From positions 4,274,446 through 4,338,445 of the forward strand of contig NZ_CP133148.1 of assembly GCF_036488675.1 (NCBI RefSeq): 64,000 bases of DNA, read 5' to 3'. Source of the DNA: Sinorhizobium chiapasense. Its GTDB lineage: Bacteria; Pseudomonadota; Alphaproteobacteria; Rhizobiales; Rhizobiaceae. The notes under the pieces were generated by a model. That model was not told the DNA's origin. It did not search any database and was given only the letters and a program-made list of their open reading frames with translations. The translations under genes were made by a program, and so were the position numbers. This document shows, piece after piece, positions 19,165 through 28,751 of this stretch (its first letter is position 1; every line of letters starts with the position of its first letter).

Positions 19165-19452
19165 TCAAACGCCTTCGACCACCACCATCTCGGCGTCGGC
19201 CACTTCCTGGCGGATCGCCGCGGCAATCTGGTATTCGGACGAGTTGTAACAGTCGACGGCGGCCTGAAGGGAGGGAAACTCGATGACGACGTTGCGGGAG
19301 CGAACCGCGCCTTCCAGCCGGTGGAAATTGCCGCCGCGGGCAAGGAACTTGGCGCCGTATTTCTCGAAGGCCGGCTTTGCCGCCGCCACATAGTCCTTGT
19401 AGCGCTCAGGGTCCCGTATATCGACCCGAGCGATCCAATATCCCTTGGCCAT
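19165..19452 (-). CDS. DUF1330 dimeric ferredoxin-fold protein
   Basis: This 95-residue protein matches DUF1330: KGYWIARVDIRDPERYKDYV, FLARGGNFHRLEG, NVVIEFPSLQAAVDCYNSSEYQ. The fold is an alpha/beta barrel dimer related to antibiotic biosynthesis monooxygenases. No reaction is known. The ATG has GGAG six bases upstream. Confidence 0.9.
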   Translation of the reverse strand: MAKGYWIARVDIRDPERYKDYVAAAKPAFEKYGAKFLARGGNFHRLEGAVRSRNVVIEFPSLQAAVDCYNSSEYQIAAAIRQEVADAEMVVVEGV

Positions 19453-19589
19453 GATAAGCTCCTCGTCTTTCGGTAGAACACACAGACGGGGTCGTTACTT
19501 CCGGCAATTCACGGCCAACGTCAAGCGTAGCGTCTTGCCAATGGACGCAAGCTTGCAAAATAGCCGGAAAGCCCTTCGGCGCCGGCGGG

Positions 19590-20294
19590 TCAACCGGAAA
19601 GCGCGCTCTCCATCTCGGCCAGTATCGCATGGGCGGCAGTCAACGGCTCTGCAGCCTGGACGACCGGCCGCGCGACGACGAGATGGCTCGATCCCGCGCG
19701 AAGCGCGTCAGCCGGCGTCATCACACGCTTCTGGTCACCCTTGTCGGCACCGGCGGGCCGGATGCCGGGCGTGACGAGCGCCATGTCCGCTCCGATGATC
19801 TTGCGCACAGCCGCAGCCTCCTCGGCGGAGCAGACAATGCCGCCCATTCCCGCGGCGCGCGCCTGTTCGGCGCGGCGCAGCACCAGCGTGTGCGGATCGT
19901 ATTCGTAACCGGCATCGATCACGTCCTGCTCGTCCATGGAGGTGAGGACCGTGACGCCGAGCAGACAGAGGTCGGATCCGTGCGCCGCCTCGACAGCGGC
20001 TTTCATCGCCTTAGGATAGGCGTGCAGCGTCAGCATCGACACGCCCATCTTGGCGATGTTCTCGACGCCCTTCGCCACCGTGTTGTCGATGTCGAGCAGC
20101 TTCATGTCGAGGAAGACCTTCCTGCCGCTCGCGGCAAGGTCGCGCGCGAATTCGAGTCCGCCGGCGAAGGCAAGCTGGTAGCCGATCTTGTAGAAGGCGA
20201 TGCTGTCGCCAAGTGTCGAGACGATCGCTTCCGCCTCGGCAACCGTCGGAAGATCGAGGCCGACGATCAGCCGGTCGCGCGCGCTCATGGTCAT
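19590..20294 (-). CDS. pyrF: orotidine 5'-phosphate decarboxylase
   Basis: PyrF makes UMP from OMP, the last step of pyrimidine synthesis. The 234-residue TIM barrel begins with [17 protein letters not shown]. It has the catalytic D..K..D stretch [17 protein letters not shown], the substrate loop VTPGIRPAG and VVARPVVQA. In that stretch leucine replaces the histidine common in other PyrFs (KLHD), while the catalytic residues are kept. The ATG at 20294 is preferred over the longer open frame. The gene begins seven bases after the phosphatase gene, so it is probably the last of a pmtA operon. Confidence 0.95.
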   Translation of the reverse strand: MTMSARDRLIVGLDLPTVAEAEAIVSTLGDSIAFYKIGYQLAFAGGLEFARDLAASGRKVFLDMKLLDIDNTVAKGVENIAKMGVSMLTLHAYPKAMKAAVEAAHGSDLCLLGVTVLTSMDEQDVIDAGYEYDPHTLVLRRAEQARAAGMGGIVCSAEEAAAVRKIIGADMALVTPGIRPAGADKGDQKRVMTPADALRAGSSHLVVARPVVQAAEPLTAAHAILAEMESALSG

Positions 20295-20301
20295 GTCGAG
20301 A

Positions 20302-20883
20302 TCACCCCTGCCAGAATTCCATCGGCGTCCAGTCGCACGTGACGGCGCGATCCGCAAGGCGAAAAGCAAAGAGGTTGCCGCCCCCCGCTGGCTGGTCCGC
20401 GTCGCGTGCGATCGCGGCGCCGGTCATGCGACATTTGAGCAGCGTCCCGACGCCGCCATGCCCGACGAAGGCGATCGGAATTGCCGGGTCGTGGCGATCG
20501 AGAATGTAGGAGACGGCATTCCAGATGCGCAACTGGGCATCCGCCGCCCGTTCCCACCCTTTGAAGCTTTCGTTCGGGTGGGCGAAAAACCAGTCGGCGG
20601 CCTCCTCGAACGCCTGCGGCGGCAGGAAGCCTGTCGCGGCGCGATCGTTCTCGCCCATCTCTTCGTCGGTCTCGACCGGGATGCCTGCCGCACGCGCCAG
20701 TATGGCCGCCGTCTCCACGGCTTTTGTCTCGTGGCTGGATATGATGCGGCCGAGGGACCTGACCCATGGGTTCGAGGCCGCTGCGCGTGCGCGGTCCCTG
20801 CCGAGCTCTGACAATCCCCATTTCGGCACGGCGATTGCCGGGTCGATCGTAACCTGCGGATGGGTCAGATAGACGCCGAACAC
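20302..20883 (-). CDS. histidine-phosphatase-superfamily protein with altered RHG motif
   Basis: The GTG start (20883) has GAGG four bases upstream and follows the pmtA stop by eight bases. The 193-residue product has the branch-1 layout: [11 protein letters not shown] in place of the usual RHG, then [17 protein letters not shown], a central glutamate-rich stretch, and [15 protein letters not shown] with the second histidine. The first catalytic histidine is kept but the arginine before it is a threonine and the following glycine a proline. Activity may be weak or differ in substrate. Confidence 0.8.
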   Translation of the reverse strand: MFGVYLTHPQVTIDPAIAVPKWGLSELGRDRARAAASNPWVRSLGRIISSHETKAVETAAILARAAGIPVETDEEMGENDRAATGFLPPQAFEEAADWFFAHPNESFKGWERAADAQLRIWNAVSYILDRHDPAIPIAFVGHGGVGTLLKCRMTGAAIARDADQPAGGGNLFAFRLADRAVTCDWTPMEFWQG

Positions 20884-20891
20884 GCGACGCC

Positions 20892-21494
20892 TCAGTGCGC
20901 CTTGCGATAGACCCAGAGCTGAGCGGGCGGAATGTTGCGGACGACGAAGTCGAGATGCTGGATGCTGTAGCGATCGGGCATGGCGACGACCGGCGAGAGC
21001 GCGCCATAGGAAATCTGCACGACGGGCCGTCCGACCGGGATGCGCGAGAGCAGGTCCTCGATAAGTTCGACGCGGCGGTGCATCGGAAAGTTCAAAAGCG
21101 GCACCGCGGACACGACGCTGTCGAACTTCCGGTCCTTCAGTGATCCGAGCGTGTGTTCGAGATCGAAGGCGTCGCCGTTGATGAACTGCACACCGGCGAA
21201 ACGGGCCTTCAGCTGATTGAAGAAATCGGTCGAATATTCGACCGAGACGAGTTTTTCCGGTGCGATGCCGCGCTCGAGGATCGCCTTGGTGATCACGCCG
21301 GTCCCGGGGCCGAGTTCAAGCACCGGCAGGCCTGAGTGCGGATTGACGACGCTCGCCATCCGCCGCGCCGTGATCGAGGACGTTGGCAGGATCGCTCCGA
21401 CGGCGCGGGTGTTGTTCATCCAGCCCTTGAAGAAGCGGATTTCCTCGTCGAACTTCCGGCCGAACCTTTCCTTCACCTTCAAGCGCAAACTCAT
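20892..21494 (-). CDS. pmtA: phosphatidylethanolamine N-methyltransferase
   Basis: PmtA methylates phosphatidylethanolamine three times, using SAM, to make phosphatidylcholine, a major rhizobial membrane lipid. The 200-residue protein starts MSLRLKVKERFGRKFDEEIR, which I recognise from the Sinorhizobium-type soluble PmtA. It has the SAM motif VLELGPGTGVITKAIL and the acidic VSVEYSTDFF. The start at 21494 has AGGGG five bases upstream; a longer open frame is rejected. It leads a three-gene unit with the phosphatase and pyrF. Confidence 0.92.
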   Translation of the reverse strand: MSLRLKVKERFGRKFDEEIRFFKGWMNNTRAVGAILPTSSITARRMASVVNPHSGLPVLELGPGTGVITKAILERGIAPEKLVSVEYSTDFFNQLKARFAGVQFINGDAFDLEHTLGSLKDRKFDSVVSAVPLLNFPMHRRVELIEDLLSRIPVGRPVVQISYGALSPVVAMPDRYSIQHLDFVVRNIPPAQLWVYRKAH

Positions 21495-21667
21495 CGAAAC
21501 CCCTCGAAAAATCATTCTCATTTTGGTTGCACGCGGCCCACGCTGCGTTCTGATTCGGCCGGGCCGTGCAAGTACATGGAGCATAATGTGCTCCCATCTG
21601 CGGCAAAAACAAGTCTGTCCGCGTCCAAAAGCGACAGCTTATCAACAAGGCGCGACCGCAGGTTTCA

Positions 21668-21700
21668 TGAAAAACCCGCCGTCCAACGGCGGCGGGTTAG
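21668..21700 (-). terminator. intrinsic terminator of dnaN
   Basis: AACCCGCCG pairs with CGGCGGGTT over a short loop; on the minus strand the stem is followed by TTTTTC. It lies just after the dnaN stop. Confidence 0.85.
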
Positions 21701-21725
21701 CATTTCAACACATCGCACCAGGCCG

Positions 21726-22844
21726 TCACACGCGCATCGGCATGAGGACATAGAGCGCGTCCTCGGCGGCAAGATCACGCACCAGCGTCGGCGAACCGGG
21801 ATCGGCGAGCATGAAGACCGCATCGTTGCCGGTGAGCTGGGCGGTGATGTCGAGCAGGTATTTGGCGTTGAAGCCGATCTCCAGAGGGTCGCTTTCGTAG
21901 CCGACCGGCAGCTCTTCCGTAGCACTGCCTGAATCCGGATTGTTGACCGTCAGCGTCATCTGTCCGTCGGTGAGCGCAAGCTTCACCGCGCGGCCTCGCT
22001 CGGAGGAAATGGTCGAGACACGATCGACCGCCTGGGCAAAGGACTGGCAGTCGACGCGCAGCTCCTTCTCATTGTTGGCCGGGATTACCCGCTGATAGTC
22101 GGGGAAAGTGCCGTCGATCAGTTTCGAAGTCATGATGATCGAGCCGATCGTCAAGCGGATCTTGGCGTCCGAGACCTCGACCGTCACGACGATGTCGGGA
22201 TTGTCGAGCAGCTTCTGCAACTCGCTGACAGTCTTGCGTGGGATGATGATGCCTGGCATGCCTTCCGAACCGGCCGGAGCCTCGACGTCGGCGCGCGCAA
22301 GGCGATGCCCGTCGGTCGCAACCGCGCGCAGCTTCAGCTGTCCCTTGCTCTCGACCGTGTGCATGAAAATGCCGTTGAGGTAGTAGCGGGTCTCCTCCGT
22401 CGAGATCGCGAACTGCGTCCGGTCGATCAGCATCTTGAGGTCCGTCGCCTTCAGCCGGAAGGAATGCGAGAAGCTCCCGGCCGTCAGATCCGGGAAATCC
22501 GATTGCGGCAGGCACTGCAGCGAAAACTTCGAGCGGCCGGAGGCAACCGTCATAGCCGTGCCTTCGGCATTGGTCGCAAGCAGCACTTCCGCCCCATCCG
22601 GGAGCTTGCGAACGATATCGTAGAGGAGATGCGCCGGAACGGTGGTGGCGCCCGCCTGTTCCACCTGCGCCGGCGTCGCCTCGGTGATCTCGAGATCGAG
22701 GTCGGTTGCCTTCATCTCGAGGCTCGCTCCGTCGGAGCGCAGCAGCACGTTCGAGAGGATCGGGATCGTGTTTCGCCGTTCGACCACGCGGTGAACATGG
22801 TTCAGCGATTTCAGGAGATTGGACCGCTCGAGAGTAATGCGCAT
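21726..22844 (-). CDS. dnaN: DNA polymerase III beta subunit (sliding clamp)
   Basis: 372 residues, the normal length. The N-terminal MRITLERSNLLKSLNHVHRV is typical of alphaproteobacterial DnaN. The three repeated clamp domains end with YVLMPMRV, the C-terminal P-M-R peptide of the partner-binding pocket. As a ring dimer it holds polymerase III on DNA and recruits repair and licensing factors. Here dnaN stands about 40 kb from the presumed dnaA and is not in a dnaA-dnaN-recF operon. It has its own terminator. Confidence 0.98.
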   Translation of the reverse strand: MRITLERSNLLKSLNHVHRVVERRNTIPILSNVLLRSDGASLEMKATDLDLEITEATPAQVEQAGATTVPAHLLYDIVRKLPDGAEVLLATNAEGTAMTVASGRSKFSLQCLPQSDFPDLTAGSFSHSFRLKATDLKMLIDRTQFAISTEETRYYLNGIFMHTVESKGQLKLRAVATDGHRLARADVEAPAGSEGMPGIIIPRKTVSELQKLLDNPDIVVTVEVSDAKIRLTIGSIIMTSKLIDGTFPDYQRVIPANNEKELRVDCQSFAQAVDRVSTISSERGRAVKLALTDGQMTLTVNNPDSGSATEELPVGYESDPLEIGFNAKYLLDITAQLTGNDAVFMLADPGSPTLVRDLAAEDALYVLMPMRV

Positions 22845-23099
22845 GGGATGCTACCGCTTTCAACCATTGCCCGGCGGGCGAACCCGCCGCGGCGTCAACT
22901 GCGAGTGTCCCGGCCGATCGGCCGGAAGGATGTGGACGGGCAAAATGGCAGAAAGAGAGCCGCAAAAGCAAGGGGTTTCGCGGGGAGTTTCCCCAATTGC
23001 GCAAGGGGGCGGCCACGACCTGTCCTTGCCTCACGCCATCAGCTCGCCCATAAAGGCTGAAGCCGGCACGACGGACATAGTCGGCAGGAAGATAAGCAA
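22845..23099. other. 255-bp divergent promoter region between dnaN and rsmI
   Basis: No gene is seen. It must hold the dnaN promoter (minus) and the rsmI-yraN promoter (plus). A perfect palindrome CCGGCCGATCGGCCGG occurs around 22911-22926. No operator was recognised. Confidence 0.4.
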
Positions 23100-24029
23100 T
23101 TGGAAAAGCACGAAATGGCCGAAGCGGCGGACAGGGAGAAACAGCGCGGCTACCGGCTGCACAATGCGAGCATACCGGCCCGCCCGCTGGAGCCGGCGCT
23201 CTATCTCGTCGCGACCCCGATCGGCAATCTCTCGGACATTACCCTCAGAGCCCTGGAGACGCTCGCCGGTGCCGACGTTCTCGCCTGCGAGGACACCCGC
23301 GTCACCCGTGTGCTGCTCGATCGCTACGGCATCGTCAATCGTCCCTTTGCCTATCACGAGCACAATGCCGACGAGGCCGGCCCGCGGCTGCTGGCGGCGC
23401 TCGACCAGGGCAAATCGGTGGCGCTCGTTTCCGACGCTGGTACGCCGCTCGTATCCGACCCGGGCTATCGTCTCGCGCAGCATGCGATCGAAGCCGGGTA
23501 TCGGGTCGTGCCGATTCCCGGGCCATCGGCTCCCCTTGCGGCGCTCGTCGGCTCAGGCCTTCCGAGTGATGCGTTCCTTTTTGCCGGCTTCCTGCCGGTG
23601 AAGGACAAGGCGAAGCGTGATCGCCTCGGCGAGCTTGCCGCGGTGCCGGCGACGCTGCTCTTCTTCGAGTCTCCGCACCGGATCGCGGCAACGGTCGCCG
23701 CTGCCGCAGATGTCCTCGGCACGGAGAGGAAAGCGGTCGTCTGCCGCGAGCTGACGAAGGCCTTCGAGGAATTCCGTCGCGGCACGCTCGGCGAGCTCCG
23801 CGCCTTCTACGCGGACGGCGCGAACGTGAAGGGCGAGATCGTCCTGGTCGTCGGTCCGCCGGATGCGAAGCCTGTTCCAAAGGAAGCGGACGTGGACGCT
23901 CTTCTGAGCGCGCTTGCGCAGGAAATGCCGATGGGCAAGGCGGCGACGGTAGCCGCCCGCCGGACCGGACTGCCGCGCAAGGAACTCTATGACCGGCTTC
24001 TCGCTCGCAAGGAACGTGATGAAGGTTGA
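23100..24029 (+). CDS. rsmI: 16S rRNA (cytidine-1402-2'-O)-methyltransferase
   Basis: About 309 residues of the tetrapyrrole-methylase fold. [20 protein letters not shown] is the signature N-terminus of Rsm[37 protein letters not shown] and FFESPHRI follow. It 2'-O-methylates C1402 in the decoding centre. Two starts compete: a TTG at 23100 with AGGAAG eight bases upstream, and an ATG at 23115. The strong ribosome site favours the TTG. It overlaps yraN by 11 bases. Confidence 0.95.
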   Translation: MEKHEMAEAADREKQRGYRLHNASIPARPLEPALYLVATPIGNLSDITLRALETLAGADVLACEDTRVTRVLLDRYGIVNRPFAYHEHNADEAGPRLLAALDQGKSVALVSDAGTPLVSDPGYRLAQHAIEAGYRVVPIPGPSAPLAALVGSGLPSDAFLFAGFLPVKDKAKRDRLGELAAVPATLLFFESPHRIAATVAAAADVLGTERKAVVCRELTKAFEEFRRGTLGELRAFYADGANVKGEIVLVVGPPDAKPVPKEADVDALLSALAQEMPMGKAATVAARRTGLPRKELYDRLLARKERDEG

Positions 24030-24387
24030 GCAACCGGACCGTCGCAAGCTGAAGGCCTTCAAGCGCGGTCACGTCGCCGAATACCGCGCGGCGCTCTGCC
24101 TGATCCTCAAAGGCTACCGTATCGTGGCGATGCGCTACCGCACCAAGCTCGGCGAGATCGACATCATCGCCCGTCGCGGCGATCTCATCGCCTGCGTCGA
24201 AGTGAAGGCCCGCCGCGGCTTTGACGAGGCGGTCTTCGCCGTCTCCGACACGGCACAACGGCGGATCAGGGCCGCGAGCGATATCTGGCTGTCGCGCCAG
24301 GCGGATTTTCACCGTCTCTCCGTCCGCTACGATATTGTTGCCGTCATGCCCTGGCGCTGGCCGCGACATCTGCCGGATGCATTTTGA
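24019..24387 (+). CDS. YraN/UPF0102-family nuclease-like protein
   Basis: From the ATG at 24019 (AGGA six bases upstream, overlapping the rsmI stop) the product has 122 residues. The Holliday-junction-resolvase-like fold is seen in [20 protein letters not shown] and [24 protein letters not shown], which hold the acidic E...D...E-x-K active-site pattern of restriction-like nucleases. This family nearly always follows rsmI. Its role is not settled; a link to DNA repair is inferred. Confidence 0.92.
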   Translation: MKVEQPDRRKLKAFKRGHVAEYRAALCLILKGYRIVAMRYRTKLGEIDIIARRGDLIACVEVKARRGFDEAVFAVSDTAQRRIRAASDIWLSRQADFHRLSVRYDIVAVMPWRWPRHLPDAF

Positions 24388-24429
24388 CCAAACGGGCAAA
24401 TTTGTAATCGTTTCGACATAAAAGCATTA

Positions 24430-24455
24430 CCTGTCTGTCATCGAAGGCCACTAGT
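24430..24455 (+). promoter_or_regulatory. candidate Pho box upstream of ugpB
   Basis: CTGTCAT (24435-24441) is a perfect Pho half-site, preceded by another CTGTC and followed after four bases by the poor match GGCCACT. Regulation of ugp genes by PhoB under phosphate shortage is known in rhizobia, but the second half here is weak. Confidence 0.3.
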
Positions 24456-24495
24456 CCACTGCCATTCCTAACGAAGGTGGAGAGGGCAATCGACC

Positions 24496-25812
24496 ATGAT
24501 CAGGAACTTCATAACTGCCGGCTTCATGCTGGCGCTTTCGGCATCCTCCTCGCTCGCAGCGACCGAAATCACCTGGTGGCATGCCATGGGCGCCGAACTC
24601 GGGCAGAAGCTCGAGGCGATCGCCACGAAGTTCAATGAAAGCCAGACCGACTATGTTGTGAAGCCGGTCTACAAGGGGACCTATCCTGAGACGCTGACGG
24701 CGACGATCGCCGCCTTCCGCGCCGGCCAGCAACCGGCCATCGTGCAGGTCTTCGAAGTCGGTACCGGGACCATGATGGCTGCCAAGGGTGCGGTCTATCC
24801 GGTCTACAAGCTGATGGCCGATCAGGGCGAGGCTTTCGATCCCAAGTCCTTCATCGCACCGGTGGTCGGTTATTACACCGATACCGAGGGCAACATCCTT
24901 TCGATGCCGTTCAACTCCTCCACGCCGATCCTCTACTACAACAAGGACGTGTTCAAGAAGGCCGGCCTCGACCCCGAAGTCGCTCCGAAGACCTGGGCCG
25001 AAGTCGAGGATTTCTCCCGCAAGATCGTCACCTCGGGCGCGGCGAAATGCGGCTTCACCAGCGCCTGGATCACCTGGATCCAGACCGAGAACCTTTCCGC
25101 CATCCATGACCAGCCGTTCGGCACGCTGGAAAACGGCTTCGGCGGCACCGGCACGGAATTCACCTTCAACGGCCCGGTCCAGGTCAAGCATTGGGGCAAT
25201 TTGAAGAAATGGGCGGACGAAGGCCTGTTCCAGTACGGTGGCCCGGTCGGCGGCGATGATGCCGCCACGAAGTTCTACGCGCAGGAATGCGCCATGACGA
25301 TGAACTCCTCGGCCGGTCGCGCCGGCGTCATCAAGAACGCCAAGGACTTCACGCCCGGTTTCGCGCCGCTTCCCTACTACGACGACGTGACGAAGGAGCC
25401 GAAGAACTCGATCATCGGCGGCGCGACGCTCTGGGTTCTGAACGGTCAGGGCGATGACGTCTACAAGGGCGTGGCGAAGTTCTTCACCTATCTGTCGCAG
25501 CCGGAGCTTCAGGCCGATTGGCATCAGTTCACCGGCTATCTGCCGGTCACCAATGCTGCTTACGAGCTCGGCCAGAAGCAGGGCTACTACGAGAAGAGCC
25601 CTGGTTCCGACGTAGCGATCCAGCAGATCACCCGTGGCACGCCGTCGGTAAACTCGAAGGGTGTACGCTTCGGTAACCTCACACAGGCACGCGCCATCCT
25701 CGACGAGGAGTTCCAGGCGCTGCTCGCCGGCACCAAGACCCCCCAGCAGGCGCTCGACTCCGCAGTCCAGCGCGGCAACGAACTCCTGCGCGAGTTCGAG
25801 GCGGCCAACTAA
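24496..25812 (+). CDS. ugpB: sn-glycerol-3-phosphate ABC transporter, periplasmic binding protein
   Basis: 438 residues with a signal peptide (MIRNFITAGFMLALSASSSLAA). The mature protein begins TEITWWHAMGAELGQKLEAI, the UgpB N-terminus, and contains VQVFEVGTGTMMAAKGAVYP, MPFNSSTPILYYNKD and IGGATLWVL, all typical of this family. It binds glycerol-3-phosphate or glycerophosphodiesters in the periplasm and delivers them to UgpAE. It is the first gene of ugpBAEC; a strong hairpin after it should keep its mRNA more abundant than the rest. Confidence 0.95.
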   Translation: MIRNFITAGFMLALSASSSLAATEITWWHAMGAELGQKLEAIATKFNESQTDYVVKPVYKGTYPETLTATIAAFRAGQQPAIVQVFEVGTGTMMAAKGAVYPVYKLMADQGEAFDPKSFIAPVVGYYTDTEGNILSMPFNSSTPILYYNKDVFKKAGLDPEVAPKTWAEVEDFSRKIVTSGAAKCGFTSAWITWIQTENLSAIHDQPFGTLENGFGGTGTEFTFNGPVQVKHWGNLKKWADEGLFQYGGPVGGDDAATKFYAQECAMTMNSSAGRAGVIKNAKDFTPGFAPLPYYDDVTKEPKNSIIGGATLWVLNGQGDDVYKGVAKFFTYLSQPELQADWHQFTGYLPVTNAAYELGQKQGYYEKSPGSDVAIQQITRGTPSVNSKGVRFGNLTQARAILDEEFQALLAGTKTPQQALDSAVQRGNELLREFEAAN

Positions 25813-25828
25813 GGTTGCCCTTTACCAA

Positions 25829-25864
25829 CGAAAAGCCGGCGATACCGCCGGCTTTTCGCCTTTT
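25829..25864 (+). terminator. intercistronic hairpin between ugpB and ugpA
   Basis: CGAAAAGCCGGC (25829-25840) and GCCGGCTTTTCG (25847-25858) form a perfect 12-base stem with a six-base loop, followed by CCTTTT. It may act as a leaky terminator or mRNA stabiliser that raises ugpB over ugpAEC. Confidence 0.8.
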
Positions 25865-25888
25865 GGCGGGCCGAAGCGAAAGTCTACG

Positions 25889-26773
25889 ATGGACACGAAA
25901 CGCACGATCTTTCCGAACCGGGTCCTGCCCTATCTGCTTCTGGCGCCGCAACTCGTCATCACGCTCGTGTTCTTCATCTGGCCCGCGGGGCAGGCGGTGA
26001 AATCGTCCTTCGAGCGGGAGGACCCGTTCGGACTATCGACGAGCTTCGTCGGCTTTCAGCATTATGTCCGGCTTCTCGGGGATCCGCTCTATCTCGACTC
26101 GCTCGGGCGAACGGCGGTCTTCGCCGTCGCCGTGACCGCGCTGTCGATGGCCTTCGGTCTCGCCCTTGCGGTCGCGGTCAATCGCCTTTTGAAAGGTGGG
26201 CGCTTCTATACGACACTTCTCGTCTGGCCCTATGCCGTGGCGCCGGTGATTGCCGGCCTGCTCTGGTGGTTCCTGTTCAATTCGACGACCGGCGTGCTTG
26301 CCTATTTCCTCGGCCAGCTCGGCATCAGATGGGACCACAATCTGAACGGCACGCATGCAATGATCCTGATCATCATCGCCGCCGCCTGGAAGCAGGTTTC
26401 GTATAATTTCCTCTTCTTCCTCGCCGGTCTTCAATCCGTGCCGCATTCGCTGATCGAGGCCGCGGCGATCGACGGCTCCGGCCCGGTCAAGCGGTTCTTC
26501 ACCATCGTCCTGCCGCTCTTGTCGCCCACCACTTTTTTTCTCTTCATCGTCAACGTCAACTACACGATGTTCGATACATTCGGCATCGTCGACGCCACCA
26601 CGGCGGGCGGCCCGGCGCAGGCGACCAATATCCTTGTCTACAAGGTCTATAACGACGGATATCTTGGCCTCAATCTCGGCTCGTCCTCGGCCCAGTCGGT
26701 CGTTCTCATGTTGATCGTGGTGGTGCTCACCGTCATCCAGTTCCGCTATGTCGAGCGGCGCGTGCAATATTGA
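25889..26773 (+). CDS. ugpA: sn-glycerol-3-phosphate ABC transporter permease
   Basis: 294 residues from the ATG at 25889; the frame is open further upstream into ugpB, but the conserved start MDTKRTIFPNRVLPYLLLAP fits. About six transmembrane segments are visible. The EAA loop EAAAIDGSGPVKRFFTIVLPLL, which docks onto the ATPase, lies near residue 195. It pairs with UgpE to form the membrane channel. Confidence 0.94.
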   Translation: MDTKRTIFPNRVLPYLLLAPQLVITLVFFIWPAGQAVKSSFEREDPFGLSTSFVGFQHYVRLLGDPLYLDSLGRTAVFAVAVTALSMAFGLALAVAVNRLLKGGRFYTTLLVWPYAVAPVIAGLLWWFLFNSTTGVLAYFLGQLGIRWDHNLNGTHAMILIIIAAAWKQVSYNFLFFLAGLQSVPHSLIEAAAIDGSGPVKRFFTIVLPLLSPTTFFLFIVNVNYTMFDTFGIVDATTAGGPAQATNILVYKVYNDGYLGLNLGSSSAQSVVLMLIVVVLTVIQFRYVERRVQY

Positions 26774-26782
26774 GGCGATGCG

Positions 26783-27631
26783 ATGGTCGAAAACCGCCCG
26801 TTTCTCACCTTCCTGACGCATCTGGTCCTGATCGCGGGCGTCGTGATCGTTGCCTTTCCTGTCTATGTCGCCTTCATCGCGTCCACCCACACACGCGAAG
26901 TGCTGGTCGGCGGCATGATCCCGCTCCTGCCAGGCGGCCACCTGATCGAGAACTACACACAAGTGCTGAGCGCCAGCTCTGCCGCCAACGGCCTGCCGTC
27001 CTACACGCTGATGGCGCTGAACTCGCTCGGCATGGCGTTGATCATCACCTTCGGCAAGATCGCGATTTCGATCCTCTCGGCCTTCGCCATCGTCTATTTC
27101 CGCTTTCGCTTCCGGCTTCTTGCCTTCTGGATCATCTTTATCACGCTGATGCTTCCGGTCGAGGTACGCATCATTCCGACCTACAAGGTGGTGGCCGACC
27201 TCGGCATGCTGAATTCTTATCCTGGTCTCACGGTGCCGCTGATCGCTTCGGCGACCGCCACCTTCCTCTTCCGGCAATTCTTCATGACGGTGCCGGACGA
27301 GCTCATGGAGGCCGCGCGCGTCGATGGGTCGGGCCCGCTCAAATTCTTCCGCGACATCCTGTTGCCCTTGAGCCGCACCAATATCGCCGCGCTCTGCGTC
27401 ATCCTCTTCATTTACGGGTGGATCCAGTATCTCTGGCCGCTGCTGGTCACCACCGATCCCGGCTACTACACGCTGATGATGGGGCTGAAGCGCATGGTCG
27501 CCGTCCAGGACGGCGAGGTCCAATGGCATTTGGTCATGGCCGGCGCGATCCTTGCGATGCTGCCGCCCGTTTTCGTCGTCATCCTCATGCAGCGCCTCTT
27601 CATCCGGGGCCTCACCGAAACGGAGAAGTGA
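26783..27631 (+). CDS. ugpE: sn-glycerol-3-phosphate ABC transporter permease
   Basis: 282 residues with about six transmembrane segments. [21 protein letters not shown] and the EAA loop [21 protein letters not shown] are standard for UgpE. It begins nine bases after ugpA and ends one base before the ugpC start codon, so all are in one transcript. Confidence 0.95.
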   Translation: MVENRPFLTFLTHLVLIAGVVIVAFPVYVAFIASTHTREVLVGGMIPLLPGGHLIENYTQVLSASSAANGLPSYTLMALNSLGMALIITFGKIAISILSAFAIVYFRFRFRLLAFWIIFITLMLPVEVRIIPTYKVVADLGMLNSYPGLTVPLIASATATFLFRQFFMTVPDELMEAARVDGSGPLKFFRDILLPLSRTNIAALCVILFIYGWIQYLWPLLVTTDPGYYTLMMGLKRMVAVQDGEVQWHLVMAGAILAMLPPVFVVILMQRLFIRGLTETEK

Positions 27632-27632
27632 C

Positions 27633-28751
27633 ATGGCTGCTATCGAAATCAGCGACGTCCGCAAGATCTATGCCGGCGGCGTCGAGGCGGTGAAATCCGT
27701 CTCGATCGATATTGCCGACGGCGAGTTCATCGTGCTCGTCGGCCCGTCCGGCTGCGGCAAGTCCACGCTGTTGCGCATGGTCGCGGGACTCGAGACGATC
27801 AGTGCCGGCACCGTGTCGATTGGCGGCCGCGTCGTGAATGCCATCGAGCCCGCCGAACGCGACATCGCCATGGTCTTCCAGAACTATGCGCTCTATCCGC
27901 ACATGACGGTCTACGAAAACCTCGCCTATGGCCTGAAGAACCGGAAAACGCCGAAGGCCGAGATCGATGCGCGCGTCGCCGAGGCAGCGCGCATGCTCGA
28001 GATCGAGCCTTATCTCGACCGCAAGCCGCGGGCGCTTTCCGGCGGTCAACGCCAGCGCGTCGCGATGGGGCGCGCAATCGTCCGCAAGCCCGCCGCCTTC
28101 CTCTTTGACGAACCGCTGTCGAACCTCGATGCCAAGCTCCGGGTTTCCATGCGCGGCGAGATCAAGCGATTGCAGAAGCGGCTCGGCACGACCTCGCTCT
28201 ACGTCACCCACGACCAACTCGAGGCGATGACGCTCGCCGATCGCCTCGTCGTCTTGAACGGTGGCTGGATCGAACAGATCGGCCGCCCGCTCGACGTCTA
28301 TCACACACCGGCCTCGACCTTCGTCGCGAGCTTCATCGGCTCGCCGGCGATGAATCTCGTCAAAGGTACCCTCGACGGCGGCCGGCTCAATATCGGCGCG
28401 CAGTCGATCGACCTCGGCGACTGGGCGCCCGCGAGCGGACCGGTAACCGTCGGCTTGCGTGCGGAGGATCTGCGTCTCGCAAGCGTTGGCGAGCAGGCTC
28501 TTCCCTTCCGAGTCGAATACGTCGAGGAACTGGGAGCGCAACGCCTCGTTCACGGCGCAATCGACGATCATGTTGTCACTGTCGCGCTTGCGCCGGAGAC
28601 GCCGCTCTCGGACGGTCTCGCCATTACCATCGCGCCCGAGCGCTTGCATTTCTTCGCGCCGGACGACGGCAGGAGGATCGGCGGACCGAAATCGGCAGCG
28701 GGCACCGCATCGGCCACCGCGCGAACCGTAAGCCTGGAGCCGGCATTGTGA
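27633..28751 (+). CDS. ugpC: sn-glycerol-3-phosphate ABC transporter ATP-binding protein
   Basis: The ATG at 27633 gives 372 residues. Walker [10 protein letters not shown] is near residue 37, the signature [14 protein letters not shown] follows, Walker B is [16 protein letters not shown], and the switch histidine is in YVTHDQ. The C-terminal MalK-like regulatory domain follows. The last 20 or so residues ([19 protein letters not shown]) are an unusual Ala/Thr-rich tail beyond the normal end. The stop overlaps the next gene's GTG (GTGA). Confidence 0.95.
   Translation: MAAIEISDVRKIYAGGVEAVKSVSIDIADGEFIVLVGPSGCGKSTLLRMVAGLETISAGTVSIGGRVVNAIEPAERDIAMVFQNYALYPHMTVYENLAYGLKNRKTPKAEIDARVAEAARMLEIEPYLDRKPRALSGGQRQRVAMGRAIVRKPAAFLFDEPLSNLDAKLRVSMRGEIKRLQKRLGTTSLYVTHDQLEAMTLADRLVVLNGGWIEQIGRPLDVYHTPASTFVASFIGSPAMNLVKGTLDGGRLNIGAQSIDLGDWAPASGPVTVGLRAEDLRLASVGEQALPFRVEYVEELGAQRLVHGAIDDHVVTVALAPETPLSDGLAITIAPERLHFFAPDDGRRIGGPKSAAGTASATARTVSLEPAL

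Noticed and set aside
26033..27664. 543-codon open frame opposite ugpA and ugpE
   Set aside because: Spans two certain genes and the gap between them; low-complexity charged sequence without motifs.
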